A stretch of 64,000 bases of DNA from the NCBI RefSeq assembly GCF_000701685.1, contig NZ_JNJO01000004.1, positions 28,000 to 91,999 of the forward strand, read 5' to 3'. Positions 1 to 9,159 of the stretch are shown piece by piece. The first letter of the stretch is position 1. Each line of letters begins with the position of its first letter. The notes under the pieces are model-generated. The model was given only the letters and a program-made list of their open reading frames with translations, did no database searches and was not told where the DNA came from. The translations under genes were made by a program, and so were the position numbers. The stretch comes from Gemella sanguinis ATCC 700632. GTDB lineage: Bacteria; Bacillota; Bacilli; Staphylococcales; Gemellaceae.

Positions 1-11
1 TTGAATAGAGT

Positions 12-45
12 AAAAAGTAGTGTACAAAAGTATACTACTTTTTTT
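12..45 (+). terminator. Rho-independent terminator
   Basis: A 10-bp perfect stem (AAAAAGTAGT at 12-21, ACTACTTTTT at 34-43), extended by three more pairs including one wobble, ends in a T-run. It probably ends a transcript that begins left of the window. Confidence 0.75.
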
Positions 46-117
46 GAGCAAATAAATAGATAATAAGTAAAATTGGTAGTAGAATTAAGTATTATAATTT
101 ACAGGAGTGTATCAAGC

Positions 118-465
118 ATGGAAAAAACATTTGAAGAATATTTAGAGAATTTTACACAAATTGACTCAAAAACAGCTTTTGAAAAAGTTGAATTAGAGGA
201 TAAGTTTATACTTTTTATTGGTAGAGCTACTTGTCCATTTTGCAGAAGATTTATGCCGAAATTATCTCAAGTTGTTGAAGTTAATAAATTAAGTGCATAT
301 TTTATTAACAGTGAAGATTTTAAAGATGCAGAAGGAATTGAAAAATTTAGAGAAAAATATAATGTAAAAACAGTTCCAGGACTAGTAGTCTCTGAGAAAA
401 ATAATGTCAAAGTTGTTTGTGATTCAAGTTTATCAGTTGAAGAAATTGAAGAATTTGTAAAATAG
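118..465 (+). CDS. Thioredoxin-like protein (CxxC oxidoreductase family)
   Basis: A 115-residue protein with a thioredoxin-type active site CPFC at residues 39-42, preceded by a hydrophobic strand (FILFIGRAT). The later TVPG supplies the expected cis-proline loop. The length fits a single thioredoxin domain, and no signal peptide or membrane segment is seen, so it is probably a cytosolic thiol-disulfide or redox protein. Similar small proteins are often annotated as bacteriocin transport accessory proteins, but nothing nearby supports that role. The ATG at 118 is chosen because AGGAG at 103-107 is well placed before it; an upstream in-frame start at 73 has no SD. A TATAAT at 93-98 may be its -10 box. 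Terminators on both sides make it monocistronic. The substrate is unknown. Confidence 0.8.
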   Translation: MEKTFEEYLENFTQIDSKTAFEKVELEDKFILFIGRATCPFCRRFMPKLSQVVEVNKLSAYFINSEDFKDAEGIEKFREKYNVKTVPGLVVSEKNNVKVVCDSSLSVEEIEEFVK

Positions 466-472
466 TATTAAG

Positions 473-512
473 AACTTATTACTTATTGTTTTAAAAGTAA
501 TAAGTTTTTTCT
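473..512 (+). terminator. Rho-independent terminator of the thioredoxin-like gene
   Basis: A 12-bp perfect stem (473-484 with 495-506) is followed by six T residues. Confidence 0.85.
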
Positions 513-610
513 ATTAATTACTGAAAAATATTATATAAAGTGATATAATAATAATTATGAAATTTTACTATTAAAATTATTATCAAGAGTAATTTGAATG
601 GGGTGATAAG

Positions 611-1348
611 GTGAATAATAAGGGATTAGAGATTAAAGATCTAACATTTAAATATGGAGATAAGACTATTTTAGACAATATTTCATTTAAGGTGGAAAAT
701 AATGATTTTATAGCTATTGTAGGGAAAAGTGGTGCTGGTAAGTCCACATTATTAAGATGTTTAAATATGCTTAATGTCCCTCAAAAAGGTGAAATAATAT
801 TTGATAATAAAAATATTTTATCAAGTAGTAAGAAACAACTTAAAGAAATTCGTCGAGACATATCTTTTATATTTCAAGATTATAATGTATTGGATAATTT
901 GTATACCATAGAAAATGTATTAACCCCATATTTAGCTAAGAAAAATTTTCTGAATTTATTTTTTGGATATACTAAAAAAGATTATAACGAAGGTTTAGAA
1001 TATTTAAAAAGGGTTGGTTTAGAAGAAGAGGCTTTTAGAAAATCAAAATACTTATCCGGTGGTCAGAAACAGAGGGTTGCTATAGCGAAGGCTTTAGCAC
1101 AGCAACCTAAGCTATTATTAGCTGACGAACCTGTAAGTAGCTTAGATGAAAAAAATACATCATTAATAATGGATACTTTTAAAAAATTAAATACTGAAAA
1201 TAATATAACGGTTCTAATAAACTTACATGATAAGGAATTAGCTAAAAAATATAGTACAAAAATATTAGGATTGAAAGACGGAAAAATTTTATTTTATAAA
1301 GATTCTGATAAGGTGAATGATTATGAATTTAAAGAACTTTATAATTAA
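611..1348 (+). CDS. phnC: ABC transporter ATP-binding protein, PhnC-like
   Basis: A 245-residue ATPase with Walker A GKSGAGKST (residues 38-46), the signature LSGGQKQR (from about 148), Walker B LLLADEP (about 169-175) and a D-loop. Length and sequence resemble PhnC, the cytoplasmic ATPase of phosphonate-type importers. It would power the fused permease encoded next, whose gene overlaps its 3' end. No PhnD-type binding protein lies on either side in this window, so the substrate is inferred by family only. The start is GTG at 611, a few bases after GGGGTG. The His switch region reads NLHDKE, where phosphonate ATPases usually have H-Q or H-D. Assignment to the PhnC family is good; phosphonate as the real substrate is uncertain. 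Confidence 0.85.
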   Translation: MNNKGLEIKDLTFKYGDKTILDNISFKVENNDFIAIVGKSGAGKSTLLRCLNMLNVPQKGEIIFDNKNILSSSKKQLKEIRRDISFIFQDYNVLDNLYTIENVLTPYLAKKNFLNLFFGYTKKDYNEGLEYLKRVGLEEEAFRKSKYLSGGQKQRVAIAKALAQQPKLLLADEPVSSLDEKNTSLIMDTFKKLNTENNITVLINLHDKELAKKYSTKILGLKDGKILFYKDSDKVNDYEFKELYN

Positions 1349-2882
1349 AAAAACATTAAATAAACTTTTATTAGTACTATCTATTATATTTTTAATTAGT
1401 ATATCTTTTGAATTTTATAGTTCTAATGATTTTTCAGTAGGATTTAGCAGGATTCAAAACTTATTAAAAAGGATGTTTCCTATTGACTTTAGTATATTAG
1501 ATGAATTAAAACAACCAATATTGGAAACAATAAATATTGCATTATTTTCAACAATTCTAGCATTATTTACAGCTTTACTGGTTTTACCTTTAACAACTAA
1601 TGTTCTTTTCAAATTGAAGTTTATTCCAAGAATAATAAGTGCTATCTTTTCAATTTTTAGAACAATTCCATTTTTAATTATTGCTGCTATTTTAGTTAGT
1701 TTATTTAGTACAGGAGTCTTTAGTGGTTTTATATGTATGTATATAATAAACCTCCTTACAGCCTCTAAATTATTAAAAGAATATGCAGAAGAAGTTGATG
1801 TTAAACATTTAGAAGCAATAGAATGTTTAGGTGTTTCAAAATTTGCAATATATAAAACAGCGATAATTTCAAATTTAAAACCAGTTATTATATCAGTTTA
1901 TTTTCTAATGTTAGAATCAAGTATAAGAGGAGCAAGTGTTCTTGGTTTAGTTGGAGCAGGTGGAATTGGTCAAAGATTATGGCAAGAACTTAATCATCTT
2001 AGATATGATAGGGTATCATTAATTATACTAATATTAATTCTATTAATTTTTATTATGGATATGATTAGCTATTATTTTAGAAGTAGAGAATATAATATAA
2101 ATGTTACATATAACGATTTTATTTTGAAAAAATATAGTGTTAAGGTGATTGTACCTGCAGTATTGTTGGGGAGTGTAATATATGTAAGTAAATTTGTTAA
2201 TATAACAAATGAGAGATTTTTACTAGGCTTAAAACAATTAAAAGTTTTAATAATAGGATTATTTCATCCAGATACCAACTATTTTGGGAAAATGTTAAGT
2301 GAATTATTAGTGAGTCTTGAAATTGCATTATTTGCAACAATTTTCGCAGCACTTACGGCAATCTTCACATCATATTTTTCTTCAGTAAACTTATTCGGAA
2401 AGTATAATGCAGTGGTATTTAAGGTAGTTATAAATATTTTAAGAACATTTCCACCAATCATTGTCGCTCTTATATTTTTTAGAGGATTTGGTCCAGGAAT
2501 GATAAGTAGCTTTTTTGCTCTATATATTTATACAGTTGGTGTAATAACAAAAATGTATTCAGAAGTACTCGAAAGTATACAGGAGAATATATTATTAACA
2601 ACGAAAAGTTTGGGATTAGGAAGTTTTGTGAGTTATATAAAAATAATATTTAATGGATATTTTCCAGAATTTATTTCAATAGTATTGTATAGATTTGAAT
2701 CCAATATTAAAAATTCAACAATCTTAGGTATGGTTGGAGCAGGAGGAATTGGTCATCTTCTTGTAAATAATATAGAATATAGAAACTGGAATAGAATCTC
2801 AACATTATTAATTGGATTATGTATAACAATAATAATAATAGAAAATATATCATATTTAATTAGAATAAAAGTAAAAAAATAA
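1323..2882 (+). CDS. phnE: Fused PhnE-PhnE ABC permease
   Basis: About 519 residues containing two complete permease domains in tandem. Each half has roughly six hydrophobic segments, an EAA-type coupling loop (EAIECLGVSKF in the first, ESIQENILLTTKSLGLGSF in the second) and a matching downstream G-(L/M)-VGAGGIG motif. PhnE normally works as a dimer of about 260-residue subunits, so this single chain would supply the whole membrane pore for the PhnC-like ATPase. ATG 1323 is preferred over ATG 1317 because AGGTG at 1311-1315 is 7 bases from 1323 but only 1 from 1317. It overlaps phnC by 26 bases, which suggests translational coupling. rimM starts 12 bases after its stop with no terminator between them, so the transporter and the rRNA/tRNA maturation genes probably share an mRNA. 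Confidence 0.87.
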   Translation: MNLKNFIIKKTLNKLLLVLSIIFLISISFEFYSSNDFSVGFSRIQNLLKRMFPIDFSILDELKQPILETINIALFSTILALFTALLVLPLTTNVLFKLKFIPRIISAIFSIFRTIPFLIIAAILVSLFSTGVFSGFICMYIINLLTASKLLKEYAEEVDVKHLEAIECLGVSKFAIYKTAIISNLKPVIISVYFLMLESSIRGASVLGLVGAGGIGQRLWQELNHLRYDRVSLIILILILLIFIMDMISYYFRSREYNINVTYNDFILKKYSVKVIVPAVLLGSVIYVSKFVNITNERFLLGLKQLKVLIIGLFHPDTNYFGKMLSELLVSLEIALFATIFAALTAIFTSYFSSVNLFGKYNAVVFKVVINILRTFPPIIVALIFFRGFGPGMISSFFALYIYTVGVITKMYSEVLESIQENILLTTKSLGLGSFVSYIKIIFNGYFPEFISIVLYRFESNIKNSTILGMVGAGGIGHLLVNNIEYRNWNRISTLLIGLCITIIIIENISYLIRIKVKK

Positions 2883-2894
2883 AAGGAGATTAGC

Positions 2895-3404
2895 ATGCGA
2901 TTAAAAGTGGGTAAAATTGTAAATACTCATTCATTAAGAGGAGAAGTAAAAGTTATTTCTTCTACAGATTTTGAAGAAGAAAGATTTAAAAAAGGTAGTA
3001 AATTATTAATAACAAGAGGGAATCAGGTTATAGAAGAAGTTGTAGTTGAGAGCTATCGTTCTCATAAAAACAGTTTATTAGTTAAGTTTGAAGGAATTGA
3101 TTCAATTAATGAAGCTGAAAAATTTAAAAATTTACAATTAAAAGTTGATTCCGAGAATATTTCTGAATTAGAAGAGAATGAATTTTATTTTCATGAAATA
3201 ATTGGTTGTAGAGTCTTTGATGAAAATAATATACTACTAGGTGAGGTTGTGGAAATATTAACTCCTGGAGCCAACGATGTTTGGGTAATAAAAGGGGAAA
3301 ATGGTAAGGAAATCTTAATACCTTATATTGCAGATGTAGTGAAAAATGTTGATGTACAAAATAAAAAGATTGATATTGAGATTATGGAAGGATTAATAGA
3401 TTAA
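2895..3404 (+). CDS. rimM: 16S rRNA processing protein RimM
   Basis: A 169-residue protein of normal RimM length. The N-terminal beta-barrel begins with the family-typical [16 protein letters not shown], and the C-terminal PRC-barrel contains the characteristic GANDVWVI and ILIPYI segments. RimM binds ribosomal protein S19 and assists maturation of the 30S head in the cytoplasm. A strong AAAGGAGA precedes the ATG. It follows the PhnE-like gene by 12 bases, and its stop codon overlaps the trmD start by one base (TAATG), so the two are translationally coupled. The usual partners rpsP and rplS are not in this window. Confidence 0.96.
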   Translation: MRLKVGKIVNTHSLRGEVKVISSTDFEEERFKKGSKLLITRGNQVIEEVVVESYRSHKNSLLVKFEGIDSINEAEKFKNLQLKVDSENISELEENEFYFHEIIGCRVFDENNILLGEVVEILTPGANDVWVIKGENGKEILIPYIADVVKNVDVQNKKIDIEIMEGLID

Positions 3405-4135
3405 TGAAAATAGATATTTTAACATTATTTCCAGATATGTTTACATCACTTAATCATTCGATATTAGGAAAAGCTAGAGATAAGAATATACTTGATATAA
3501 ATATTGTTGACTATAGAAAATTTTCAGGTAATAAGCATAATCAAGTTGATGATTATCCATTTGGTGGCGGACAAGGGATGGTTTTAAAACCTGAACCAAT
3601 ATTTAATGCTGTAGAAAGTTTAAATAAAACAGATAAAACTCGTATAATTTTACTCTGTCCTCAAGGTGAAAGATTTAATCAGAAGAAAGCTGAAGAACTA
3701 TCAAAAGAAGATCATTTAATTTTTATTTGTGGGCATTACGAAGGGTATGATGAGAGAATTAGAGAGTACTTGGTTACTGATGAATTATCTATTGGTGACT
3801 TTATACTAACTGGTGGCGAGTTTGCTGCAATGACGATGGTCGATAGTATAGCTCGATTAATACCAGATGTTTTAGGGAAAGAAGAATCACATAAAGATGA
3901 TTCTTTCTCAACAGGATTATTGGAATATCCACAATATACAAGGCCAAAAGATTATAAGGGAATGCTAGTACCAGATGTTTTAACATCGGGTCATCATAAA
4001 AATATAGAAAAATATCGTATGAAAGAAAGTTTAAGAAGAACCTATATTAGAAGACCAGATATGTTAGAAAACTATGATTTAAGCAAAGAAGAAGCAAAAA
4101 TTTTAGATGAAATAAAAAAAGAGTTAAGAAATTAA
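3404..4135 (+). CDS. trmD: tRNA (guanine-37-N1)-methyltransferase
   Basis: A 243-residue SPOUT methyltransferase that makes m1G37 in tRNAs with G36, preventing +1 frameshifting. The N-terminal LTLFPDMF, the SAM-binding trefoil-knot segments [10 protein letters not shown] (about residue 110) and [11 protein letters not shown], and the C-terminal helical domain are all present and intact. It overlaps rimM by one base and lacks its own SD, which is consistent with translational coupling. Downstream there is no hairpin, but a separate promoter drives the next gene. Full length, no oddities. Confidence 0.97.
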   Translation: MKIDILTLFPDMFTSLNHSILGKARDKNILDINIVDYRKFSGNKHNQVDDYPFGGGQGMVLKPEPIFNAVESLNKTDKTRIILLCPQGERFNQKKAEELSKEDHLIFICGHYEGYDERIREYLVTDELSIGDFILTGGEFAAMTMVDSIARLIPDVLGKEESHKDDSFSTGLLEYPQYTRPKDYKGMLVPDVLTSGHHKNIEKYRMKESLRRTYIRRPDMLENYDLSKEEAKILDEIKKELRN

Positions 4136-4145
4136 CGTAAAATTA

Positions 4146-4174
4146 ATGACATAATATATATTTTATTGTATAAT
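4146..4174 (+). promoter_or_regulatory. Promoter of the S1-domain gene
   Basis: ATGACA (4146-4151), a 17-bp spacer and a perfect TATAAT (4169-4174) lie 43 bases before the start codon of the S1-domain gene. Confidence 0.65.
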
Positions 4175-4216
4175 ATTAGTATAGTATGTATTGTAAGCAC
4201 AGGAGGATTAGAAGTA

Positions 4217-5425
4217 ATGACAACTTCATTTGAGGAATTATTAAACAGCTCAGAAATGCTAAAAAAAGGAGATAAAGTAACAGGTACTGTATCAAAGATT
4301 GAAAATGATAAAGTCTACGTTGATGTTGCGGGTGCACAGTATGATTGTGTTATTTTACGTAATCAAATCACTAGAAAACCATTTGAAAATATTGAAGAAG
4401 TATTATCAGTTGGTGATGAGGTAGAAGCACAAGTAACAGGTATACGTACAGACCGTGAAAAAAGATCTGAAGACGTACCAGGAGTTATTTATTTATCACA
4501 CAAAATTTTAGAAAACGCAGAATATAGAAAATTAATGGAGTTATCATGGGCTCAATTAATCGAAAAATTCGAAAATGGTGAGTATATCACAGCTACAGTT
4601 TCTTCACAAACTAAAGGTGGCTTATTAGCTGATGTAGATGGTCTACGTGCATTTATACCAGGATCATATATTGATACTAAGTTCAGAAAAGATTTATCTA
4701 AGTTTGTAGGAAATGAATATACATTCAAAATCGAAGAAGTAGATAAAGCTAAAAATAAAATTATTTTAAATAGACGTGTGATCTTGGAAGAAGAAAAAGC
4801 TAAAAAATTAGCAGAAGTATATGGAAATATTAATGAGGGCGATGTAATTGAAGGTAAAGTTAGTCGCATTACAAACTTCGGTGCTTTTGTGAATATTGGA
4901 GAAGTTGATGGTTTACTACATATCTCAGAAATTTCTCATAGTCGTCTTGAAAAAGTAGAAGATGCACTTTCAGTAGGAGATACTGTAAAAGTTGCTGTTA
5001 TTGCAGTAGATAAAGAAAACGAAAAAATTTCATTATCAGCAAAAACTTTATTACCAACTCAATGGGAAGTAGCAAGAGCTACTATTAAAGCTGGAGATGT
5101 ATTAGAAGGAGTAGTAAGAAATACTACTGCATTTGGTGCATTTGTTGAAGTTATGGATGATGTAGAAGGTCTAGTACACATTTCTCAAATCTCTCATGAT
5201 AGAGTAAATAATGTAACAGATGTTCTTAACATTGGAGATAAAGTTAGTGTCAAAGTATTAGACGTTGATTTCGAAAATGAAAGACTTTCTTTATCAATTA
5301 AAGAGTTACAGGAAAAACCTGTTAAAGAAGAAGTTAAAGAAGAACCAGAATATGATACTTCATTTTTAAAAGAAGAAGATACTTCTTTTAGTGTAGGGGA
5401 TAAATTCAAAGATTTAGAACTTTAA
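4217..5425 (+). CDS. rpsA: S1 RNA-binding domain protein (RpsA/YpfD-like)
   Basis: About 402 residues arranged as four S1 (OB-fold) repeats followed by an acidic tail. The last two repeats are the best preserved, each with a G-AFV-(N/E) core followed by D-(V/D)-GL(L/V)HIS. The size matches the shorter four-domain S1 homologues of Bacilli rather than six-domain E. coli S1, so a role in mRNA binding is likely but the protein may not be a core ribosome component. The ATG at 4217 follows AGGAGG at 4201-4206. An upstream in-frame start at 4166 would lie inside the promoter and is rejected. It has its own promoter and a downstream hairpin. Confidence 0.9.
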   Translation: MTTSFEELLNSSEMLKKGDKVTGTVSKIENDKVYVDVAGAQYDCVILRNQITRKPFENIEEVLSVGDEVEAQVTGIRTDREKRSEDVPGVIYLSHKILENAEYRKLMELSWAQLIEKFENGEYITATVSSQTKGGLLADVDGLRAFIPGSYIDTKFRKDLSKFVGNEYTFKIEEVDKAKNKIILNRRVILEEEKAKKLAEVYGNINEGDVIEGKVSRITNFGAFVNIGEVDGLLHISEISHSRLEKVEDALSVGDTVKVAVIAVDKENEKISLSAKTLLPTQWEVARATIKAGDVLEGVVRNTTAFGAFVEVMDDVEGLVHISQISHDRVNNVTDVLNIGDKVSVKVLDVDFENERLSLSIKELQEKPVKEEVKEEPEYDTSFLKEEDTSFSVGDKFKDLEL

Positions 5426-5447
5426 TTTATAAAATAAAGAAATAATG

Positions 5448-5480
5448 GCAGTAGATTAACTTGTCTATTGCTTTTATTTT
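5448..5480 (+). terminator. Terminator after the S1-domain gene
   Basis: An 8-bp stem with one G-U pair (5448-5455 with 5464-5471) is followed by a T-rich tract. The surrounding sequence resembles the start of the rpsD leader (see findings). Confidence 0.6.
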
Positions 5481-5512
5481 TTACAAGAATATAAAATTAT
5501 GGAGGTAGAAAA

Positions 5513-6820
5513 ATGGCGAAACCAACAGTTGCTATTATTGGAAGACCAAATGTAGGTAAATCAACAATTTTTAATAAAATTATTGGAGATAGACTTTCTA
5601 TAGTAGAAGATGTAGCTGGGGTAACACGTGATAGAATTTACTCTAAAGCTGAATGGCTTAACTATTCATTCTTTATGATTGATACTGGAGGAATTGAATT
5701 AGAAGATACTCCGTTCCAAAAACAAATTAGAGCTCAAGCAGAGTTAGCTATAGATGAAGCGGATGTTATTATTTTTCTAACTAATGGACGTGATGGAGTA
5801 ACTAGTGATGATGAAGAAGTTGCAAAATTACTATATAAAACGGATAAACCAGTAGTTCTTGCAGTCAATAAAATTGATAATTTTGATATGAATCACATGA
5901 TTTATGATTTCTATTCATTAGGCTTTGGTGATCCATTCCCAATTTCGGGATCTCATGGACTAGGTATTGGAGACTTATTAGATGAAGTTTGTAAAAATTT
6001 TAAAGTTCTTGAGGAAGATGAAGAAGATGAGAAAATTAGATTTTCTCTTATTGGGCGTCCAAATGTAGGGAAATCGAGTTTAATTAATACAATATTAGGG
6101 AAAGAGCGTGTTATTGCATCAGAAATCGCAGGAACAACTCGGGATGCTATAGATACAGACTTTAAGTATAATGGTGATGAATATGTAGTAATTGACACAG
6201 CAGGTATTAGAAAACGTGGAAAAGTATACGAAAACTGTGAAAAATATTCAGTACTTAGATCGCTAAAGGCAATTGAACGTTCTGATGTTGTTTTAGTTGT
6301 TCTTAATGCTGAAGAGGGTATTATTGAACAAGATAAAAAAGTTGCAGGTTATGCTCATGAATCAGGTAAGGGTGTAATTATTGTTGTTAATAAATGGGAT
6401 GCAATAGCTAAAGATGATAAAACAATGAAAGAGTTTGATGAAAAAATTCGAGATAGTTTTGCGTATTTAGACTATGCTAAAATAGTTTATGTTTCGGCTA
6501 AAACAAAGCAACGAGTTTTCAGTATTTTTCCGTTAATTAAAGAATCTTATGAAAATAGACAACGTCGCATTCAAAGTTCAACTCTTAATGAGATTGTTGT
6601 AGATGCGGTTTCAATGAACCCAACACCAATGGATAAAGGTAAAAGACTTAATATTTTTTATGCTTCACAAGTTGCGATTAATCCTCCAACATTTGTGTTC
6701 TTCGTAAATTATCCGGAACTAATGCACTTCTCATATGAGAGATTTTTAGAAAATAGAATTAGAGATTCATTTAATTTTGAAGGAACTCCTATAAAATTAC
6801 TCACTAGACAAAGAAATTAA
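5513..6820 (+). CDS. der: Ribosome-assembly GTPase Der (EngA)
   Basis: A 435-residue protein with the diagnostic double GTPase layout: the first P-loop GRPNVGKS at about residues 10-17, the second at about 181-188, each followed by DTAG or DTGG switch II and NKxD guanine-specificity motifs (NKID, NKWD). The C-terminal KH-like domain runs from about residue 350. Der is an essential cytoplasmic GTPase for 50S subunit maturation. A GGAGG SD precedes the ATG. It is flanked by terminator-like hairpins on both sides and is probably transcribed alone. Normal length with all nucleotide-binding motifs intact. Confidence 0.97.
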   Translation: MAKPTVAIIGRPNVGKSTIFNKIIGDRLSIVEDVAGVTRDRIYSKAEWLNYSFFMIDTGGIELEDTPFQKQIRAQAELAIDEADVIIFLTNGRDGVTSDDEEVAKLLYKTDKPVVLAVNKIDNFDMNHMIYDFYSLGFGDPFPISGSHGLGIGDLLDEVCKNFKVLEEDEEDEKIRFSLIGRPNVGKSSLINTILGKERVIASEIAGTTRDAIDTDFKYNGDEYVVIDTAGIRKRGKVYENCEKYSVLRSLKAIERSDVVLVVLNAEEGIIEQDKKVAGYAHESGKGVIIVVNKWDAIAKDDKTMKEFDEKIRDSFAYLDYAKIVYVSAKTKQRVFSIFPLIKESYENRQRRIQSSTLNEIVVDAVSMNPTPMDKGKRLNIFYASQVAINPPTFVFFVNYPELMHFSYERFLENRIRDSFNFEGTPIKLLTRQRN

Positions 6821-6855
6821 TTTTATTATTAAAAAATTGTTGGATTTTAAAAATC

Positions 6856-6890
6856 AAACGGACATTCTTTATATATGTCCGTTTTTTCTT
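6856..6890 (+). terminator. Terminator after der
   Basis: A 10-bp perfect stem (AAACGGACAT at 6856-6865 with ATGTCCGTTT at 6875-6884) runs into a T-run. Confidence 0.9.
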
Positions 6891-7057
6891 TTTATGATAT
6901 TATAGCTATTATACGATATTTTTAATATATAATAATAGTTAATATAAAATAATGAGGATTTTAGTAGGTGATTTTATAGAAATATACTTTAAGAAATTTA
7001 TAAAAATTTCAATAGTAAAAGATAGTCAAAACACTAGCAATTAATTTTAGAACATGG

Positions 7058-7063
7058 TATAAT
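7058..7063 (+). promoter_or_regulatory. Extended -10 of the YugP-like gene
   Basis: TATAAT is preceded by TGG (extended -10) and lies 34 bases before the start codon. No good -35 box is visible. Confidence 0.5.
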
Positions 7064-7096
7064 TCTATTAATACTTTACTTTAGGAGGTAATATAT

Positions 7097-7819
7097 ATGC
7101 CTATAGGATATTATGGAATGTCAGGTAGTTATATAATTTACTTTTTACTAGTTATGTTGATCCCGTTATGGGCACAATTTAAAGTAAAAAGAACATATGA
7201 AAGATATAAAAAAGTAAGAACAAAATCAGGTTTAACTGGAAAAGAAGTTGCAGAGATTATTATGCAAGCAAATGGTATTACAGGTGTTCAAGTAGTAAGA
7301 GGTGAGGTAGAGTTATCAGATCATTACGATCCAACTCAAAATATAGTGGTATTATCACCAATAGTTTACTCACAACCTACTGTAGCATCAGTAGCCATAG
7401 CAGCTCATGAAGTTGGACACGTTATTCAAGATAAAGTAGCAGACTACAAACCGATGAGATGGAGACACTCGCTAGTTCCACTAGCAAATCTTGGTGGAAA
7501 CCTATCAATGATTTTAATAATGGTTGGTTTCTTATTAACAGGATTAATTGGTACGTTTGGTTATACTATTGCTTGGGTAGGAGTTGGATTTATGCTATTT
7601 GCAGTATTATTCCAAGTAGTAACACTGCCAGTAGAATTTGATGCTTCTAAGCGTGCTTTAGAACAAGTAGTCGATTTAAATATTGTAGATGAACAGGAAA
7701 ATAGACATTGCCGTAAAGTTTTAACAGCTGCAGCATTAACTTATGTAGCAGCAGCAGTAGTTGCTTTAATGGAATTACTAAGATTTGTATTTATCTTGTT
7801 AGGAAGCAATAGAGATTAA
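7097..7819 (+). CDS. Membrane zinc metallopeptidase, YugP family
   Basis: A 240-residue integral membrane protein with an N-terminal hydrophobic segment (about residues 10-28), a soluble stretch with the zinc-protease signature HEVGH at about 104-108, two long hydrophobic segments around 130-175 and a final one near 210-235. This order matches the YugP/neutral zinc metallopeptidase 2 family, whose substrates are unknown. The E and both H residues of the motif are intact, so it is probably catalytically active at the membrane. AGGAGG precedes the ATG. It has an extended -10 promoter and its own terminator, so it stands alone. Confidence 0.88.
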   Translation: MPIGYYGMSGSYIIYFLLVMLIPLWAQFKVKRTYERYKKVRTKSGLTGKEVAEIIMQANGITGVQVVRGEVELSDHYDPTQNIVVLSPIVYSQPTVASVAIAAHEVGHVIQDKVADYKPMRWRHSLVPLANLGGNLSMILIMVGFLLTGLIGTFGYTIAWVGVGFMLFAVLFQVVTLPVEFDASKRALEQVVDLNIVDEQENRHCRKVLTAAALTYVAAAVVALMELLRFVFILLGSNRD

Positions 7820-7824
7820 TAAAA

Positions 7825-7860
7825 AAGGATGATTATCGAAAGGTAATCATTCTTTTTTTT
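7825..7860 (+). terminator. Terminator after the YugP-like gene
   Basis: An 11-bp stem with one wobble (7825-7835 with 7844-7854) ends in a run of eight T residues. Confidence 0.88.
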
Positions 7861-8027
7861 AGAAATTTATATAAATTATATAATTACATTCTATAAATAT
7901 AAGTTAGTTTAATAATCTTAACTTACTAAATACTATAAATTTAATACTTGTATCAAATATTATAGTATTAAATTACTTAAAATGAAATAATATTAGTTAT
8001 ATAGTGAGTTTTAAACGTGTAATTAGC

Positions 8028-8056
8028 TTGAAAAACGTGAATAATAATGAGATAAT
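8028..8056 (+). promoter_or_regulatory. Promoter of the alcohol dehydrogenase gene with direct repeat
   Basis: TTGAAA (8028-8033), a 17-bp spacer and GATAAT (8051-8056). AAACGTG occurs twice, at 8013-8019 and 8033-8039, exactly 20 bp apart; the second copy lies at the -35/spacer boundary, a plausible regulator site. Confidence 0.45.
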
Positions 8057-8088
8057 TAAGACAACAAATTCTAAAGGAGGAGAACATT

Positions 8089-9153
8089 ATGAAAGGATTT
8101 GCAATGAAAAAAATAGGGGAAATCGGTTGGGTTGAAAAAGAAAAACCATATTGTGGCCCAAATGATGCCTTAGTAAAACCTTTAGCACTGTCACCTTGTA
8201 CATCTGATGTGCATACAGTTTGGGAAGGAGCTATCGGAGAAAGGGAAGACATGATATTAGGTCATGAAGGATGTGGTATTGTTGCTGAAGTCGGAGAATT
8301 AGTAAAAGACTTTAAAGTGGGAGATAGAGTCATGGTTGCAGCAATTACACCAGACTGGAATTCTCTTGAAGCTCAAGCTGGATTTGCTATGCACTCAGGG
8401 GGAATGCTAGCAGGTTGGAAATTCTCTAACTTTAAAGATGGAATGTTTGGAGAATATTTCCATGTAAATGATGCAGATGGTAACTTAGCTTTAATACCAG
8501 AAGGTGTAAGTATAGAAGAAGCATGTATGTTATCTGATATGGTTCCAACAGGATTCCACGGTGTAGAATTAGCTGATGTTCAATTTGGAGATACAGTTTT
8601 AGTAGTGGGAATTGGTCCAGTTGGTCTAATGGCTGTTGCAGGAGCTAATTTAAGAGGTGCTTCAAGAATTATCGCAGTAGGTACTCGTGAAATTTGTCGT
8701 GAAGTTGCAAGAAAATATGGAGCAACTGATTTTATCGGCTATAAAGATGGTTCAATTGATGAACAAGTCTTAAAATTAACTAATGGCCAAGGTGTTGATA
8801 AAGCAGTTATTGCTGGTGGTGGAGTTCAAACTATGGAACCAGTTATTAAATGTCTAAAACCTGGTGGTAAAGTAGGTAATGTTAACTACCTAGGAAAAGG
8901 TACTTACATCAACATCCCTCGTGTAGAATGGGGAGTAGGTATGGGACACAAACAAATTCTAGGTGGATTAATGCCAGGTGGTAGATTAAGAATAGAAAAA
9001 CTTGCTAGATTAATTCAATGTGGAAAATTAGATGTTACTCATTTATTAACACATAGATTCCATGGATTTGATAAAGTTGAAGATGCATTATTATTAATGA
9101 AAGATAAACCAGCTGATTTAATTAAACCAATTGTAATTTTGGAAGAAGAATAA
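8089..9153 (+). CDS. adh: NADP-dependent secondary alcohol dehydrogenase (zinc MDR)
   Basis: A 354-residue medium-chain dehydrogenase closely resembling the Thermoanaerobacter brockii/Clostridium beijerinckii secondary alcohol dehydrogenases from the first residues onward. The catalytic zinc ligands appear as Cys37 (PCTSD), His59-Glu60 (GHEGCG) and an Asp near 150 (LSDM). The Rossmann motif is GIGPVGL. The NADP-specificity region reads AVGTREI with a downstream tyrosine (GYKDG), so NADPH is the likely cofactor. The structural-zinc cysteine cluster is absent, as in that subfamily. It would interconvert ketones and secondary alcohols in the cytoplasm. A strong AGGAGG precedes the ATG. It has its own promoter and terminator, and a CobW-type GTPase gene follows. 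Confidence 0.9.
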   Translation: MKGFAMKKIGEIGWVEKEKPYCGPNDALVKPLALSPCTSDVHTVWEGAIGEREDMILGHEGCGIVAEVGELVKDFKVGDRVMVAAITPDWNSLEAQAGFAMHSGGMLAGWKFSNFKDGMFGEYFHVNDADGNLALIPEGVSIEEACMLSDMVPTGFHGVELADVQFGDTVLVVGIGPVGLMAVAGANLRGASRIIAVGTREICREVARKYGATDFIGYKDGSIDEQVLKLTNGQGVDKAVIAGGGVQTMEPVIKCLKPGGKVGNVNYLGKGTYINIPRVEWGVGMGHKQILGGLMPGGRLRIEKLARLIQCGKLDVTHLLTHRFHGFDKVEDALLLMKDKPADLIKPIVILEEE

Positions 9154-9159
9154 AAATAG

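Noticed and set aside
4552-4869. Long opposite-strand reading frames inside rpsA, tex, rpoB, rpoC and gyrB
   Set aside because: They lack SD sequences, overlap well-supported genes, and have compositions typical of antisense shadows.
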